A DNA stretch of 64,000 nucleotides, from contig JAQGDQ010000412.1 of the NCBI GenBank assembly GCA_030141605.1, forward strand, positions 1-64,000, read 5' to 3'. The DNA comes from Tubiluchus corallicola. Taxonomy: Eukaryota; Priapulida; Priapulimorpha; Priapulimorphida; Tubiluchidae. Position numbers and translations under genes: made by a program. Below the pieces are notes generated by a model, which did not search any database, was not told the DNA's origin, and saw nothing but the letters and a program-made list of their open reading frames with translations. Below are positions 22,201 through 34,012 of the stretch, one piece after another; the first letter of the stretch is position 1, and the number at the start of each line of letters is the position of its first letter.

Positions 22201-24014
22201 ATTACTGCTTATATAGGTTTTGTGCACAATAAAGTAGCATGTAAGTGATAAGAAATTTAAAAATTAAGATAATTTATTCCCATTTTTTTAATTAATTTCT
22301 TTTTTCCTACTGACAGCTGCTAATGTGCAATGGAAACGTTGATTTTTTCTTATTAAAAATGATATAAAGTTCCCTGATATCGTGAGACATTTATCAAACT
22401 CATGCCATTGTTCTGATTAAGAATTTGAAAACTATGACACCATAATAAGAAAGATAACTGTATATTTGTACAAGGGTTTGGCAGAATTAGGCCTGCCTAA
22501 AAGTATAGTTGGCAAACTGTATATTTGTACAAGGGTTTGGCAGAATTAGGCCTGCTTAAAAGTATAGTTGGCAAACTGTATATTTGTACAAGGGTTTGGC
22601 AGAATTAAGCCTGCCTAAAAGTATAGTTGGCAAACTGTATATTTGTACAAGGGTTTGGCAGAATTAGCCCTGCCTAAAAGTATAGTTGGCAAACTGTATA
22701 TTTACAGTTCATACTATAAACAAATTAATTGAACCATTTAGTACAGATTGTGTTTTATGTTATGCAACTAATATTTTTAAATCTCTCTATAGTTTTTATA
22801 AATATTCAACAGTACTGTAAGCCTGCACGTATTGAACACTTTTAGTGCCAGGTTTGTCTAGTGCATATGTGCGTTGTGCTTGTACATGCATATATAATTA
22901 TGTAAATATTTTTGCTGGAATCATTTGTAATTTTTATATAAGCTTTTACAGCTATGTGGTTAAAGTGGTTTTTGATGCCTGCTCTATTCTTTAAGTTAAA
23001 ATAAATGGAAAATCGCAGAAATGTTGTGATAAACATCATATTTTTATCTTTTTGCAAATGCCAAGTGTGTGGACATTCGACAAGTATATCAAAAAGGAAG
23101 GCGTTTCTTTGAAGACTGAATAATGAATATTTTGCTGCCCTCTGTTAAAGGCTTAATACATTAACTGTAATTGTTTTTCGTATGTGCCTAGCTGACATTG
23201 TTTCGATGTTTGATCTGCAAAAGTTTAATGGCCATAATTTGAAAAAACTAAAACTTGAAACTTTTATAGTCAAAATTTAATGCATTGTGATGCCATGTTG
23301 TGCTGCCATCTGTTGAGTACTTTATACATTAACCTGGCTGTTTTTTTTCAGTTGATTATTAGCTTTGGATAATTAAATTTTTAACCTGCAAAAGCTTTTC
23401 AACCATAATTTGAAAAGTACTCAAACTTGTAATGCCTGTAAAATTTACATGCAAGGACTAATACACAGAAACTTCAGCCTTGTGTTTGTAGGGCACTTGC
23501 TTTTGATATTATTGTAATCAAAACTTCGGTGCATTTTTTCTGTGCCACCCGATATTAGATTCTATTTTTTGTGTAAACTAAATTATTGCTTTTTTATTTT
23601 TAGCACGTTGTTCCAGCTCCAGTTGGAGATGTTTGTGAGGCGGCCTGCTACCCACAGGCGTTCCATCCGGAGGAGCTGCGTCGATCTTCGACCTCCTCCG
23701 TGGGTAGCAGCGACTCGGAGGACTCCGTTGCCAGGGGTATCGAGGAGTGGAAGGAGAGTGTTGGATTCAGGAAGGAGCATGGATTTGCTCTTCCTGGATG
23801 CCCCTGGCCACCGTCGCCTGGCCGTCCCAGGCGGCGGTCTCGTTCGGATGAGGAGGAAGAAGAGCAGGAGCGTGTCCGGCGTGTTCTGGAGGAACGGGAG
23901 CGGATTTTGTCGGACACGTATGTCGATAGTGACCTGGATACATCGCATGATGTCAGTGATTTTGAGCGTTGGCGGTGGGAAGCCATTTATGGACAGCCAT
24001 GGTTTTCTGATTAA
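18107..24014 (+). CDS. Spliced protein with two MYT1-like C2HC zinc fingers
   Basis: Join(18107..18117, 18642..18815, 20493..20624, 21239..21347, 23604..24014), 837 nt, 278 residues; all eight splice sites are GT/AG and phases agree (2,2,2,0). Finger 1 (C5, C11, H24, C30) and finger 2 (C65, C71, H84, C90) both fit C-x5-C-x12-H-x5-C with the GxGNV core seen as GxGHV in MYT1/L3MBTL-type fingers; the first His is Asn in both. Exon 4 is basic (VRRVRPANFRPH). Exon 5 has a Ser-rich patch, an acidic run (residues about 214-218) leading into a charged helix rich in E and R, and an aromatic end. Likely nuclear and DNA- or chromatin-binding, by family analogy. Exons are GC-rich in AT-rich DNA. No orthologue is recognised. 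A broken copy lies at 34013-36292. A possible 3'UTR intron runs 24025-24309. Confidence 0.72.
19186..19295. repeat. GAT/GGT and (GA)n simple repeats in intron 2
   Basis: GATGATGGTGAT units are followed by about 35 bp of GA, inside intron 2 of the zinc-finger gene. Confidence 0.9.
19832..19914 (-). repeat. tRNA-derived SINE head
   Basis: On the minus strand TTAGCTCAATTGTAATG fits an A box and CGCGGGTTCAATTCC a B box at roughly tRNA spacing. ATGCGT and ACGCAT at the ends could pair as a stem, but the D arm does not fold, so a functional tRNA is unlikely. Confidence 0.45.
21960..22205 (+). repeat. Dispersed repeat family, copy A
   Basis: Shares AATAATTTAAAATGTT, then a CCCAGTGTGCACCACTGA core and ACATTATTGATC with copies at 31225-31570, 45595-45680 and 55135-55870, all in plus orientation. 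It sits in intron 4. It is non-coding and probably a MITE or SINE-like family; termini are not defined. Confidence 0.6.
22458..22700. repeat. 59-bp minisatellite, about four units
   Basis: Unit starts CTGTATATTTGTACAAGGGT; starts at 22458, 22517 and so on are exactly 59 bp apart. It lies in intron 4. The second zinc-finger locus has a single unit near 34400-34455. Confidence 0.95.
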
Positions 24015-24667
24015 GATGTTTTTGGTATGTCTTTTTTCTCTACAATTACTTATTGTAATCTCCTACAGTAAGACAATGAAATATCAGAGGTGCTTTAGTG
24101 GTGTTTCCCAAGGGGGGTGGGGAGGACAAGTCACCCTCTTTCTACTCCTCTAACTAGTTGGAGTAGTTTCACACAAGAAACTTTTTTGTTACCCATTAAC
24201 CCAAACGTGTAACAGTAATTTTCATCTCACTATGTCAGCATGCCGCAGTATCCATGTTTTTTTCTGCAAACAATTGTAGCATTTTGACCTTTTTTCATTT
24301 TTATATAGGAAAACGTGCCATGGTGTTTTTTAATGGTGTGACATCATCATGTGTTTTGTGCAACATTCACAACATTTACTGAGAACATCAGATGTGCAGC
24401 ACAGTGAGTGGAATCATGAACTTCTGTGCAGTATATGGAATGCAAGGAGTGGCAACACTGGATTGTTTTGCTTATCACAAGATCAGATGTCCAAAGCAAT
24501 GTTTTCTACAACAAATGGAGACATTAGATGCCTAATGCAACAACAAGGTTTTTTACATTACTGTTATATTTTATTGTGTGTTGTGTCATAGAAAAAGCCA
24601 TTACAATTATCCTCATAGTATGCTTTATATGAAACACTTGTTTCTGATACATTGTAATATTCTTAAA

Positions 24668-24765
24668 TTGATGCTTTAACATTCAGCATCCCTGACCCTA
24701 TTCTGCATCATCAATTGATGCTTGAACATTCAGCATCCCTGGCTCCATTCTGCATCATCATTTCT
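24668..24765. repeat. 47-bp tandem duplication
   Basis: TTGATGCTTTAACATTCAGC and its surroundings are repeated twice downstream of the zinc-finger gene. Confidence 0.85.
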
Positions 24766-24769
24766 ATTC

Positions 24770-25690
24770 AGCTTCAGTTTGATGATTCTTTAATGTGTCT
24801 ATACTATGAAGGACACTCCTGTTTTCTTTCTGTTCAGTGTCTAAATGAGTTTGTTGTTTGTCAAGACGAGTCAAGTAATGAAGTGGAGACACCTGGTAGT
24901 TGGTCGCTAAAACTTGTTTTTCAATGTATGACTTCAGTTGTGCTAATTAGTCGTCAGGGAATCAAATCTATAAAATTCATTTCGCATTTTGCACGATTTT
25001 GCATTTCTTGGCATACTCATCATGCAGACTGCTTATCATAATCTTTAGTTATTTTTCTCTCGGGGTGATAATATAGCAGGAGGAGGAGGAGTCACTCTTC
25101 TGTTTTCATATTTTTATATATATACAAGCAAAGTTGGTCTGCACGTAATCGAGAGGGCATCATTGTTTCTATTGTGTTTTTCTGCTGTCATTTCATTAAA
25201 TGATTTAAACCAAATTTTGCTTAAAGACTTTTTCTATCGAATAAGAAACACTTGCAGGTTTTTTGGCGCCCCCTGGATGGTGTCTTAAGTATCGTTTGTT
25301 TGAAGATTGTTAGGCAGGATTTTGCGCATTTAATTTAAATTGTTTGATTGGTTCTTTTCGACCAGCGCATGCGCATCGAGCACTATTACTGCTCGATTTC
25401 AAGCAGTAGTCGATAGTTCTTGACGTGAAAGACAGATATTTTCAATTGTGAGAAATCTATAAGGTTCAGAAATTGTTTGTGTGCAACCTGCGGTTCAGAA
25501 CTGGGATTATCTTTTTGCGTAACCTGTTTTCCATATATTTACAAGGATACATGACTTCCTTCCTGGAATATTATTCCCTGTCAAGTGTTTTACCTAAAAA
25601 ATGACTATTCTCGGTCTAAAAATTAGTAAAACTTTTTCATTGAGAATGTCAAAATGAGATTTTCCAACCTTGTGATTGTTTATTTACTGT
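24770..25690. other. Intergenic, promoter-like patch
   Basis: No convincing gene. Near 25345-25400 an inverted CCAAT (ATTGG) precedes GCGCATGCGC, the NRF1 consensus, and a perfect hairpin ATCGAGCA/TGCTCGAT. This is a weak case for a TATA-less promoter with no matching gene seen. Confidence 0.25.
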
Positions 25691-25693
25691 TTT

Positions 25694-26320
25694 GATTACT
25701 TATGTAACTGTCACTTCAACTGTGTCTTAGAACTCTAGAATTGTTAAGGAGCTAAGTCATCAAACTTAAGCAGGTCATAGCAAGAAATGGGAGAAAAATT
25801 GTTGTTGGGTAGGTGTTGACATGGGCGGGGGGCAGTTTAAGGCCAAGGTTTACAACAAGTAAGTACTGTGAGCGGCTGGACAAGCAAAGGTACTCCTCTT
25901 ACTGTCCCAAGTGAGGAAGTGACATTGGAGAAGTGGTCGGTGACCTTGCGTGGGTGGATTGAGGTCAACGGAAGTGGAAGTTCATTAACTACTACAGAAG
26001 GGAAGTCATAAAACTGCAAGAGCTTGCTGACTAACCTTATGCGACTCATAATACGAAGTGGGCGAGTAACTAAGATGAGGTATTTGGTGAGTTTAAGTTT
26101 ATAGTTCACAGTTAAAGGTTGCAATAATTGCACAATTGCAATGAATTTGGCAAGCAAAGCTGGAGAACTTGCTATACCGGGTAGAGAATGAGTTTGGTTA
26201 TGTAATCAGTGAGTTTTTATTGGTTGTTCTAGATAAAGAACGTTAAGATTTAAAAACTATTATAAGAGACAGTTTTAAAAGCTCAAGGAGCTGAGTGTTC
26301 AAACTGATGCAACTTATGTT
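25694..26320 (+). repeat. Foldback element, left arm
   Basis: About 630 bp inverted against 28545-29187. The outer half is about 90% identical and the inner half decays to roughly 70%, with homology still visible at ACTGATGCAACTTA. The 2.2-kb interior holds no recognisable transposase. Confidence 0.8.
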
Positions 26321-28000
26321 ACGTAATGAGGTTAGTGAATGACTTTGCTGGTGGAGGTTCAAGGTTAGAAGCTGAACAATTGTAAAACTGTGGGCAGTAC
26401 GAGGTCATGGGCTGCAACAACTTCTAAAACCACCAGTAGTTAGGCGAACAAAGGCTTGCAACGTATTTTTCTAAAGGGAGGGTGACTAATTATCATAAAC
26501 TGTGGCAACTCGAAACATCTGTAAAAAGCAGTTGTACTGAATTACTGCTAAAGTGCAAGGCTAATATTATTCATTTTGGCTCTCAATCTAGAACTCTTGA
26601 TGCTGGCAAGCTGATTGTGTACTTACAGTACAACTGTGTGCCATTTTCAAACTGTAAAACAGGAGACTTTTCAAACTGTAAAACAGGAGACCTTGCAAAT
26701 GTGTGTCATTTTCAAACTGTAAAACAGGAGACCTTTCAAATGTGTGCCATTTTCAACTTTTTACATCGACAGTGAAAGAACTAAATTTTTTTTAATTTCT
26801 TAGATTTTTCATTTACAATATCATTCCTATCATTTACACGTTTGCGTTGTTTATAATAGTTCCAAATCTTATTTACTTCTCTGTTTAATTTTTACTTTTC
26901 GTTTCCTGTGATCAAACTGTTTAGTGACCTGCCACCTACACCCCCCCCCCCCACCACACACACTTGTTTCACTTGCAATTAATCAGTAGACCTATGCTAG
27001 CTAAGGTTTACTTATTATATCTGCTGCACTAATTTATGCAAGACAGTTTGAGTTGAAAACGTAATCATTAAGTTACTGTAGTGCAAACATTTTCTATGAT
27101 CCAGTTCTGAAAGCAAAATTTGTTGAAAATCCGCTTACTTGAGCAATTTTAAGACTTCCATGTTGTTTTAATTTCAAAAATGTTAGAAAAATATTCATAA
27201 ACAATCATCGGAAAATTTGATGTGTCACATGTTCAAGCTGCAGCAGTTTTAGCAATAGTTAGAGATAGTTAGTGATAATTAGTGATAGTTAGTTTTAGTT
27301 TTAGTTAGTAACAGGGCGGTAGGTAAGGAGCGTAGGGTCTCATCAATTAAAACTATAAAACTTGTTTTTATCAAGTGGTTTTTTATATTTATATGATATG
27401 CAAATCATTTAAAAGGTCCTACTCTCCTTGCCACGTTAGAGCCGTTAATTAATTTATTAATTAAAGAATAGATTAATTTATTCAAAGCCTTACAAAGTCT
27501 TCCAAAATTCACGAGATAAATAAGAAACAGTGAGACACGGCTTTTACTTTGTAAAACTTTGAATATCTTGCAGTTAGATCTGCACTAATTAGGATTACGT
27601 TAATTAATAGGCTCTGAATTATCAAGAGCGACTGCAGCGCTGCCGGCAGCTGTTGCAGTAACTGTAGCAACTTGAACACTGCGGCGTTGTGTGTTGAAGA
27701 TGTTATGATTAAAATTTGGGCTAAAAATCATCTTGTAATCTTGCCCTTAGTCCTGAGGTAGAATTTGTTTTTACTGCAGTAATTTAACTGAAATTACAGC
27801 AATTAAACTTACTTCTCAAAGTGATATTAGATTGGGAAAAATTCTTTTAGCAGCAGATATAATTTTAGTGATAAGTTGCAAGTGATGTGTTTTTTTTGTA
27901 AGAAAGCAGGCACATTTTATCATATTGTATCACTGGCTACGTCATTATTGGTCACTCAACGTAGTTCTGTTAACTATCCTTTTACAGACAGTCTGAGTTG
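26321..28000. other. Foldback interior without recognised genes
   Basis: AT-rich. It contains a poly-C tract at 26940-26953, TAGTTAGTGATA-type units at about 27244-27305 and no convincing coding signal. Confidence 0.5.
26640..26755. repeat. Short direct repeats
   Basis: TTTTCAAACTGTAAAACAGG occurs three times in irregular tandem. Confidence 0.8.
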
Positions 28001-28004
28001 TCAC

Positions 28005-28540
28005 TGAATTTAAACCATAAACTAAAGTCACCTATAGAGAGTTGAGTTGTCACTGAATTTAAACCACAAGCTAAAGTCACCTATAGAGAGTTGAGTTGTC
28101 ACTGAATTTAAACCACAAACTAAAGTCACCTATAGAGAGTTGAGTTGTCACTGAATTTAAACCACAAACTAAAGTCACCTATAGAGAGCTGAGTTGTCAC
28201 TGAATTTAAACCACAAACTAAAGTCACCTATAGACAGTTGAGTTGTCACTGAATTTAAACCACAAACTAAAGTCACCTATAGAGAGTTGAGTTGTCACTG
28301 AATTTAAACCACAAACTAAAGTCACCTATAGAGAGCTGAGTTGTCACTGAATTTAAACCACAAACTAAAGTCACCTATAGAGAGCTGAGTTGTCACTGAA
28401 TTTAAACCACAAGCTAAAGTCACCTATAGAGAGCTGAGTTGTCACTGAATTTAAACCACAAACTAAAGTCACCTATAGAGAGTTGAGTTGTCACTGAATT
28501 TAAACCACAAACTAAAGTAACCTATAGAAAGTTAAGTTGT
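28005..28540. repeat. 49-bp minisatellite, about 11 units
   Basis: Unit CACCTATAGAGAGTTGAGTT plus TGTCACTGAATTTAAACCAC and nine more bases; unit starts at 28029 and 28078 are 49 bp apart. Confidence 0.95.
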
Positions 28541-28544
28541 CACA

Positions 28545-29187
28545 GTTCAGTTGAGGTTAAGTTGCATCAGTTCAGGCACACAACTCCCGCTTACCATTTT
28601 AATGCAATTGTCTCTTATAATTGTTTCTAAATCGTAGCATCATTTCCTCTTCAACCACTAATCTAAAGTCATTGATTACTTCATCTATCTCCTTCTCCAC
28701 CTGGTACAGTAAGTTATCTACCTTTCCTTTTCGAATTCTTTGCCGTTGTGCTTTTGATGTCACCTTTACCTGTGAACCACCTACCTAAAGTCGCTGAATA
28801 CCCCATCTTAGTTACTCATCTACCTCTTGTTATGAGTTGCACAATGTTTGTCAATGAGCTCCTCTCAGTTTTGTAACCTCCTTTCTCTAGTAGTTTTTAA
28901 ACTTTCATCTCCTTTGACTTTAATCCACCCACGCAAGGTCACTGACCGCTTCTCCAATGTCACTTCCTCACTTGGTACAGTAAGAGGAGTACCTTTGCTT
29001 GTCCAGCCGCTCATAGTCCTTACTTGTTGTAAACTTTGACCTTAAACTGCCCTCCCCCATGTCACCACCTACCCAACAACAATTTTTCTCCCCTCTCTTG
29101 CCATGACCTGCTTAAGTTTGATGACTTAGCTCCTTAACAATTCTAGAGTTCTAAGACACAGTTGAAGTGACAGTTACATAAGTAATC
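28545..29187 (-). repeat. Foldback element, right arm
   Basis: Inverted partner of 25694-26320. The shared reading frames in the two arms are products of the repeat, not genes. Confidence 0.8.
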
Positions 29188-29189
29188 CA

Positions 29190-29855
29190 AATAATAAATA
29201 AATAATTACTGGGTTGGAAAGTTGTGTTTTGACTATTCAATGAGTTTACTATTTTTAAACAGTGCTGCACTTTCGTATTCGTCCCCTGCCTGCTTACTCT
29301 CTAAACCACTAGGTGAGATGTTTGCACATTATTTGTCCCTGGTGGTCAGTGTAATTTACAACATGCAGCATTTGAATGTTTTCGTCTGAAGAAGAAACAA
29401 TGGCAAAGTTTTGTATAACGTGATCTTGAGTCTACCTACACCTCCGTTGGTTTGCTCTTGAGGTCTTTTAGGGGTGGTAAAGCTCGCTGGTTGGTCCGAG
29501 ATTACAGCCTCGCTGTCAACTTACGCTGACTTAATTTGGCATTTACAGCAGTACAATAATGCAAGGCACTATATAGTAAATTTATTATAATTTATAGTGT
29601 TAGTACTTTTTATAGTAACTCAAGTCGCAAAAAAACTTCCCTCTCAAGTTATACATTACCATTACGCCTAAATGCTTCAAAGACTTGATCAGTGGGTTTA
29701 TTATGGACAACTTCCAGAAGTGGTCGAGCTTTGTTTACTCCACGTATCTCTCGTGTCTGCTTCCATTATACTTAACAGGATAGTCTATAGTGTTCCAGTG
29801 TGTCCTACTTATATCTAGTGTTGTTGTTTTGTGACTGCATAAAAATGTAACATGG
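29190..29855. other. Intergenic, nothing recognised
   Basis: AT-rich single-copy DNA without coding or structural signals that I can support. Confidence 0.4.
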
Positions 29856-29863
29856 TCAGTGGC

Positions 29864-30235
29864 GGCTTTAGGTAGTTTGGGGTGCCCTAGGCAAATTTTT
29901 TTAACGCCCTCTCTTCCACCTAAAATTTATGGCGTCATCTTTTTCTCATAGAGTTTTTGGCACCCTCTCTTTAACATGGAATTTTTAGCACCCTTTTTTC
30001 CACGTAGAGTTTTTAGCGCCCTCTTTTCCACGTAGAATTTTTAGCACCCTTTTTTCCACGTAGAGTTTTTGGCGCCCTCTCTTCAACATAGAATTTTTAG
30101 GGCCCTCTTTTCCACGTAGAGTTTTTGGCGCCCTCTTTTCCAAATAGTTTTTGGCGCCCTCTTTTCCACGTAGAATTTTTAGCACCCTCCCTTCAACGCC
30201 CGATCCCTTCTCCCGCTGCCGCCTCCACCATACCC
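29864..30235. repeat. 28-bp minisatellite inside a possible DNA-transposon remnant
   Basis: Units of CCACGTAGAGTTTTTGGCGC type recur every 28 bp from about 29940 to 30190. The left flank CAGTGGCGGCTTTAGG and the right flank CGCTGCCGCCTCCACC are weak inverted matches, as in non-autonomous elements that amplified inside. Confidence 0.6.
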
Positions 30236-30399
30236 CCAAAATTGAATTTGTAGTGACAATATTATAAAGTATAATGGTAGCTTATAATTGGTGCATATTC
30301 TAGCCCTCTTGATTGTTCATAATTTTTATCACTTATGCTAAACTTAAAAAATTAAAGACTTCTAAAATTTGTTGCCCCAGCTAACTGCTTAGCTTGTTT

Positions 30400-30895
30400 A
30401 GTGGTACAGTCTGCTCTGAACATGGTATAAACAGTAAACAAGCACCTTGTATAGAGTGGTACAGTCTGCTCTGAACATGGTATAAACAGTAAACAAGCAC
30501 CTTGTATAGAGTGGTACAGTCTGCTCTGAACATGGTATAAACAGTAAACAAGCACCTTGTATAGAGTGGTACAGTCTGCTCTGAACATGGTATAAACAGT
30601 AAACAAGCACCTTGTATAGAGTGGTACAGTCTGCTCTGAACATGGTATAAACAGTAAACAAGCACCTTGTATAGAGTGGTACAGTCTGCTCTGAACATGG
30701 TATAAACAGTAAACAAGCACCTTGTATAGAGTGGTACAGTCTGCTCTGAACATGGTATCAACAGTAAACAAGCACCTTGTATAGAGTGGTACAGTCTGCT
30801 CTGAACATGGTATAAACAGTAAACAAGCACCTTGTATAGAGTGGTACAGTCTGCTCTGAACATGGTATAAACAGTAAACAAGCACCTTGTATAGT
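30400..30895. repeat. 55-bp minisatellite, nine near-identical units
   Basis: GAGTGGTACAGTCTGCTCTG begins each unit; CATGG recurs at 30421 and 30476. The period is not a multiple of three, so the minus-strand frames cycle through all phases and are artefacts. The very low divergence suggests recent expansion. Confidence 0.97.
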
Positions 30896-31224
30896 TCTAA
30901 TCGAGTGAATTTGGTGATTAACTGACACTGGTTTGGGCTTGTTCTGGACAACTACTAATGTTGGTCGAGCGCTTAAACGACAAGAAAAGGGGCACCTAAA
31001 ATAGGTTTCAGAAAATCACCTTGAAAAATTATACTACTTTACAGTAATTTTATGTACATATCGTATTCACGTTGAAACGAATTTTCGTTTGCCTTTTCTT
31101 CCCCTGATTTACGTGGCATCGGAACAGTATTGCGGGAGATTTAAAATGAAAACAATGTTGAATTATGATCTAAAAAACGCAAATCTATATTATTTAGAAT
31201 TTCACTTACCTGCTGGAAAGACTT

Positions 31225-31570
31225 AAATAATTAGATGAATAATTTAAAATGTTTGTGCCAATTGGTAAAATGTCACTGACTCACCCTCCAGGATGCGCCA
31301 CTCACTAGCCAAGAACGTATTTTTAATCTTATTGACAAGATACAGTAATTTAAAAGTTTACGCAATTAGCAACGTTCACGCCACGAATTCTCTGATTATT
31401 TTTTCAAACTTTATTTAATGTTATCAAAACTTTTTTCGCAAGACTACGATTAAAATGGCCTCACCTAACGGTCATCGCGGCAGTTTAAATTTACACGTTT
31501 TACACAGCGTTACGTCTGATGCAAGCGATGCATACGAAAAGGTAGCATGTAAGCGATATAAAATCTCCAC
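31225..31570 (+). repeat. Dispersed repeat family, copy B
   Basis: Longest contiguous copy of the family seen at 21960, 45595 and 55135, running from AATAATTTAAAATG through TTATTTAATGTTATC to a TACACAGCGTTACG region. Confidence 0.6.
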
Positions 31571-31574
31571 CCAC

Positions 31575-32520
31575 ATTACCCTTCCCCACCGATAATTTGG
31601 CAGCAAAAATTTTATAGTTATTTTGCACGAAATTTTGAGCAAATATTTATGAATATCTGTGATGATCTTGCAGCTGTAATCTTGGCTCGGTGCCAGCAAT
31701 AATTTATCTTTCTCTTCCATCCTCGTACTTTGTAGGGACAAGCTTTTGTCGTGTGTTTCGTATACCCAGCATTCACGATCCCCAATCCGTTATTATTGTG
31801 ATTAAAGAAATTTTACAACTAATTTAATAGTCTTATTTATAGTACTAGTTTAACCTATTCGTGGTAAAATAATGATCAAAATCAAAAGATGTCACATCAC
31901 TATGGGCTTTTGTAATGCACATTGCAAAATTTAAATGTTTTTCGGTTGACAAACGAATTTGCATGTTCTACATTTCTGTAGATTTCTTGTAGATTTCTCA
32001 CAGTTGAATCAGATAATCACTGAATGCAGAAACGTTTTTTCTTCCTCGACTGGGAACCATTCACGTTTCTATGTAGAACTGCGCTATTTTACAAACAAGC
32101 ATTGCATGATTTTGTTTCAGTATTGTCATGATCACCTTCGCCATCATCATCATCATCGTCATCTCCACTACAACTAGCTTCTTCGTAAAGAAACCACAAG
32201 GCTGCCAGTAATTATTTTGGTGATTATTTTGGTCGTCATTATTGTTGCCGCCGCCATTATTTGTCTTCTTTTAACAGTTTTTGTTTTTATGTTGCTTTTT
32301 GCAGATTTCTTTTCATTCGAGAAACAACATTTCCTTTTGTAAACACATTTAAGAATGCTGAAGTACGTTTTATTTTCGATTATTATTTCCCTTTGGTTTT
32401 TAAACAATCACGGCAACAGGTTCCATGGCGAAGCAGTCCAGCAGACATCATTCTAATTTTTGTCTCAAGTGCTGTTGTTCTATCAAGTTGTTTGTAAATT
32501 TTGGCTATTGATTATTATGG
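31575..32520. other. Intergenic, nothing recognised
   Basis: Contains only a short CATCAT tract near 32140-32160. No gene supported. Confidence 0.4.
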
Positions 32521-32534
32521 AAAATTGCTCCCAT

Positions 32535-33586
32535 TCTCTAAATCTCATTTGGTTCATAGTTTCTGCTATAGGGTATTTGACAAAGTTGTGCAAGCAGATG
32601 ATTCCAGTTTTTGAATCTCATTTGGTTCATAGTTACTGCTATAGGGTATTTGACAAAGTTGTGCAAGCAGATGATTCCAGTTTCTGAATCTCATTTGGTT
32701 CATAGTTACTACTATAGGGTATTTGACAAAGTTGTGCAAGCAGATGATTCCTTTTCTGAATAACATTTGGTTCATAGTTACTACTATAGGGTATTTGACA
32801 AAGTTGTGCAAGCAGATGATTCCAGTTTTTGAATCTCATTTGGTTCATAGTTACTACTATAGGGTATTTGACAAAGTTGTGCAAGCAGATGATTCCAGTT
32901 TTTGAATCTCATTTGGTTCATAGTTACTGCTAAAGGGTATATTTGGTTCATAGTTACTACTATATGGTATTTGACAAAGTTGTGCAAGCAGATGATTCCA
33001 GTTTTTGAATCTCATTTGGTTCATAGTTACTGCTATTGGGTGTTTGACAAAGTTGTGCAAGCAGATGATTCCAGTTTCTGAATCTCATTTGGTTCATAGT
33101 TACTGCTATAGGGTATTTGACAAAGTTGTGCAAGCAGATGATTCCAGTTTCTGAATCTCATTTGGTTCATAGTTACTGCTATAGGGTATTTGACAAAGTT
33201 GTGCAAGCAGATGATTCCAGTTTCTGAATCTCATTTGGTTCATAGTTACTGCTATAGGGTATTTGACAAAGTTGTGCAAGCAGATGATTCCAGTTTCTGA
33301 ATCTCATTTGGTTCATAGTTACTGCTATAGGGTATTTGACAAAGTTGTGCAAGCAGATGATTCCAGTTTCTGAATATCATTTGGTTCATAGTTACTGCTA
33401 TAGGGTATTTGACAAAGTTGTGCAAGCAGATGATTCCAGTTTCTGAATCTCATTTGGTTCATAGTTACTGCTATAGGGTATTTGACAAAGTTGTGCAAGC
33501 AGATGATTCCAGTTTCTAAATATCATTTGGTTCATAGTTACTGCTATAGGGTATTTGACAAAGTTGTGCAAGCAGATGATTCCAGT
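32535..33586. repeat. 73-bp minisatellite, about 14 units
   Basis: Units contain GGGTATTTGACAAAGTTGTG; CAAGCAG recurs at 32591 and 32664. One unit near 32930-32960 carries an extra partial copy. Overlapping frames on both strands are artefacts. Confidence 0.97.
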
Positions 33587-34012
33587 TTTTTCCCAAGAAC
33601 TTGTTGTTCTGTTGAGTGGCTATTGACTATTGCTAATTATGGGTCAATGGCATTTTTATGATCAACACCTGGAATCTTTCTTGTAACATTAACTTGAGTA
33701 GATAATTGTTGCATCAGTTTTGTTATTTAGGAAAGGGAATGTTACATTAATGAGCTGCATAATTATCATTTAACTTTTCATGGCTTCTTTGCATCGACTG
33801 AGGTTTTTCTTACCTAGACTGTAATCTCTAAAAATAAGCTCTAAAAATTGTTGTATAACAAACATGTAAAAGCAGTCAGGAGGCTTCAATGCCTCTAAAG
33901 TCGTTAAAATAGTCAATCCATTTCCCCTGTAAAATCGTGCGTGTGTCGTAATAAAGTAACAAAACAGAGTAACAATTTGGGACTATTCTGTCCCATTAAC
34001 AGCAATTCTTTT

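Noticed and set aside
23542-24153. 203-residue plus frame and minus-strand frames over exon 5
   Set aside because: Shadow frames of the GC-rich exon; phase from exon 4 fixes the frame ending at 24014.
30352-30951. 199-residue minus-strand frame with repeated peptide
   Set aside because: Entirely made of the 55-bp minisatellite; all three frames are equally open and there is no gene context.
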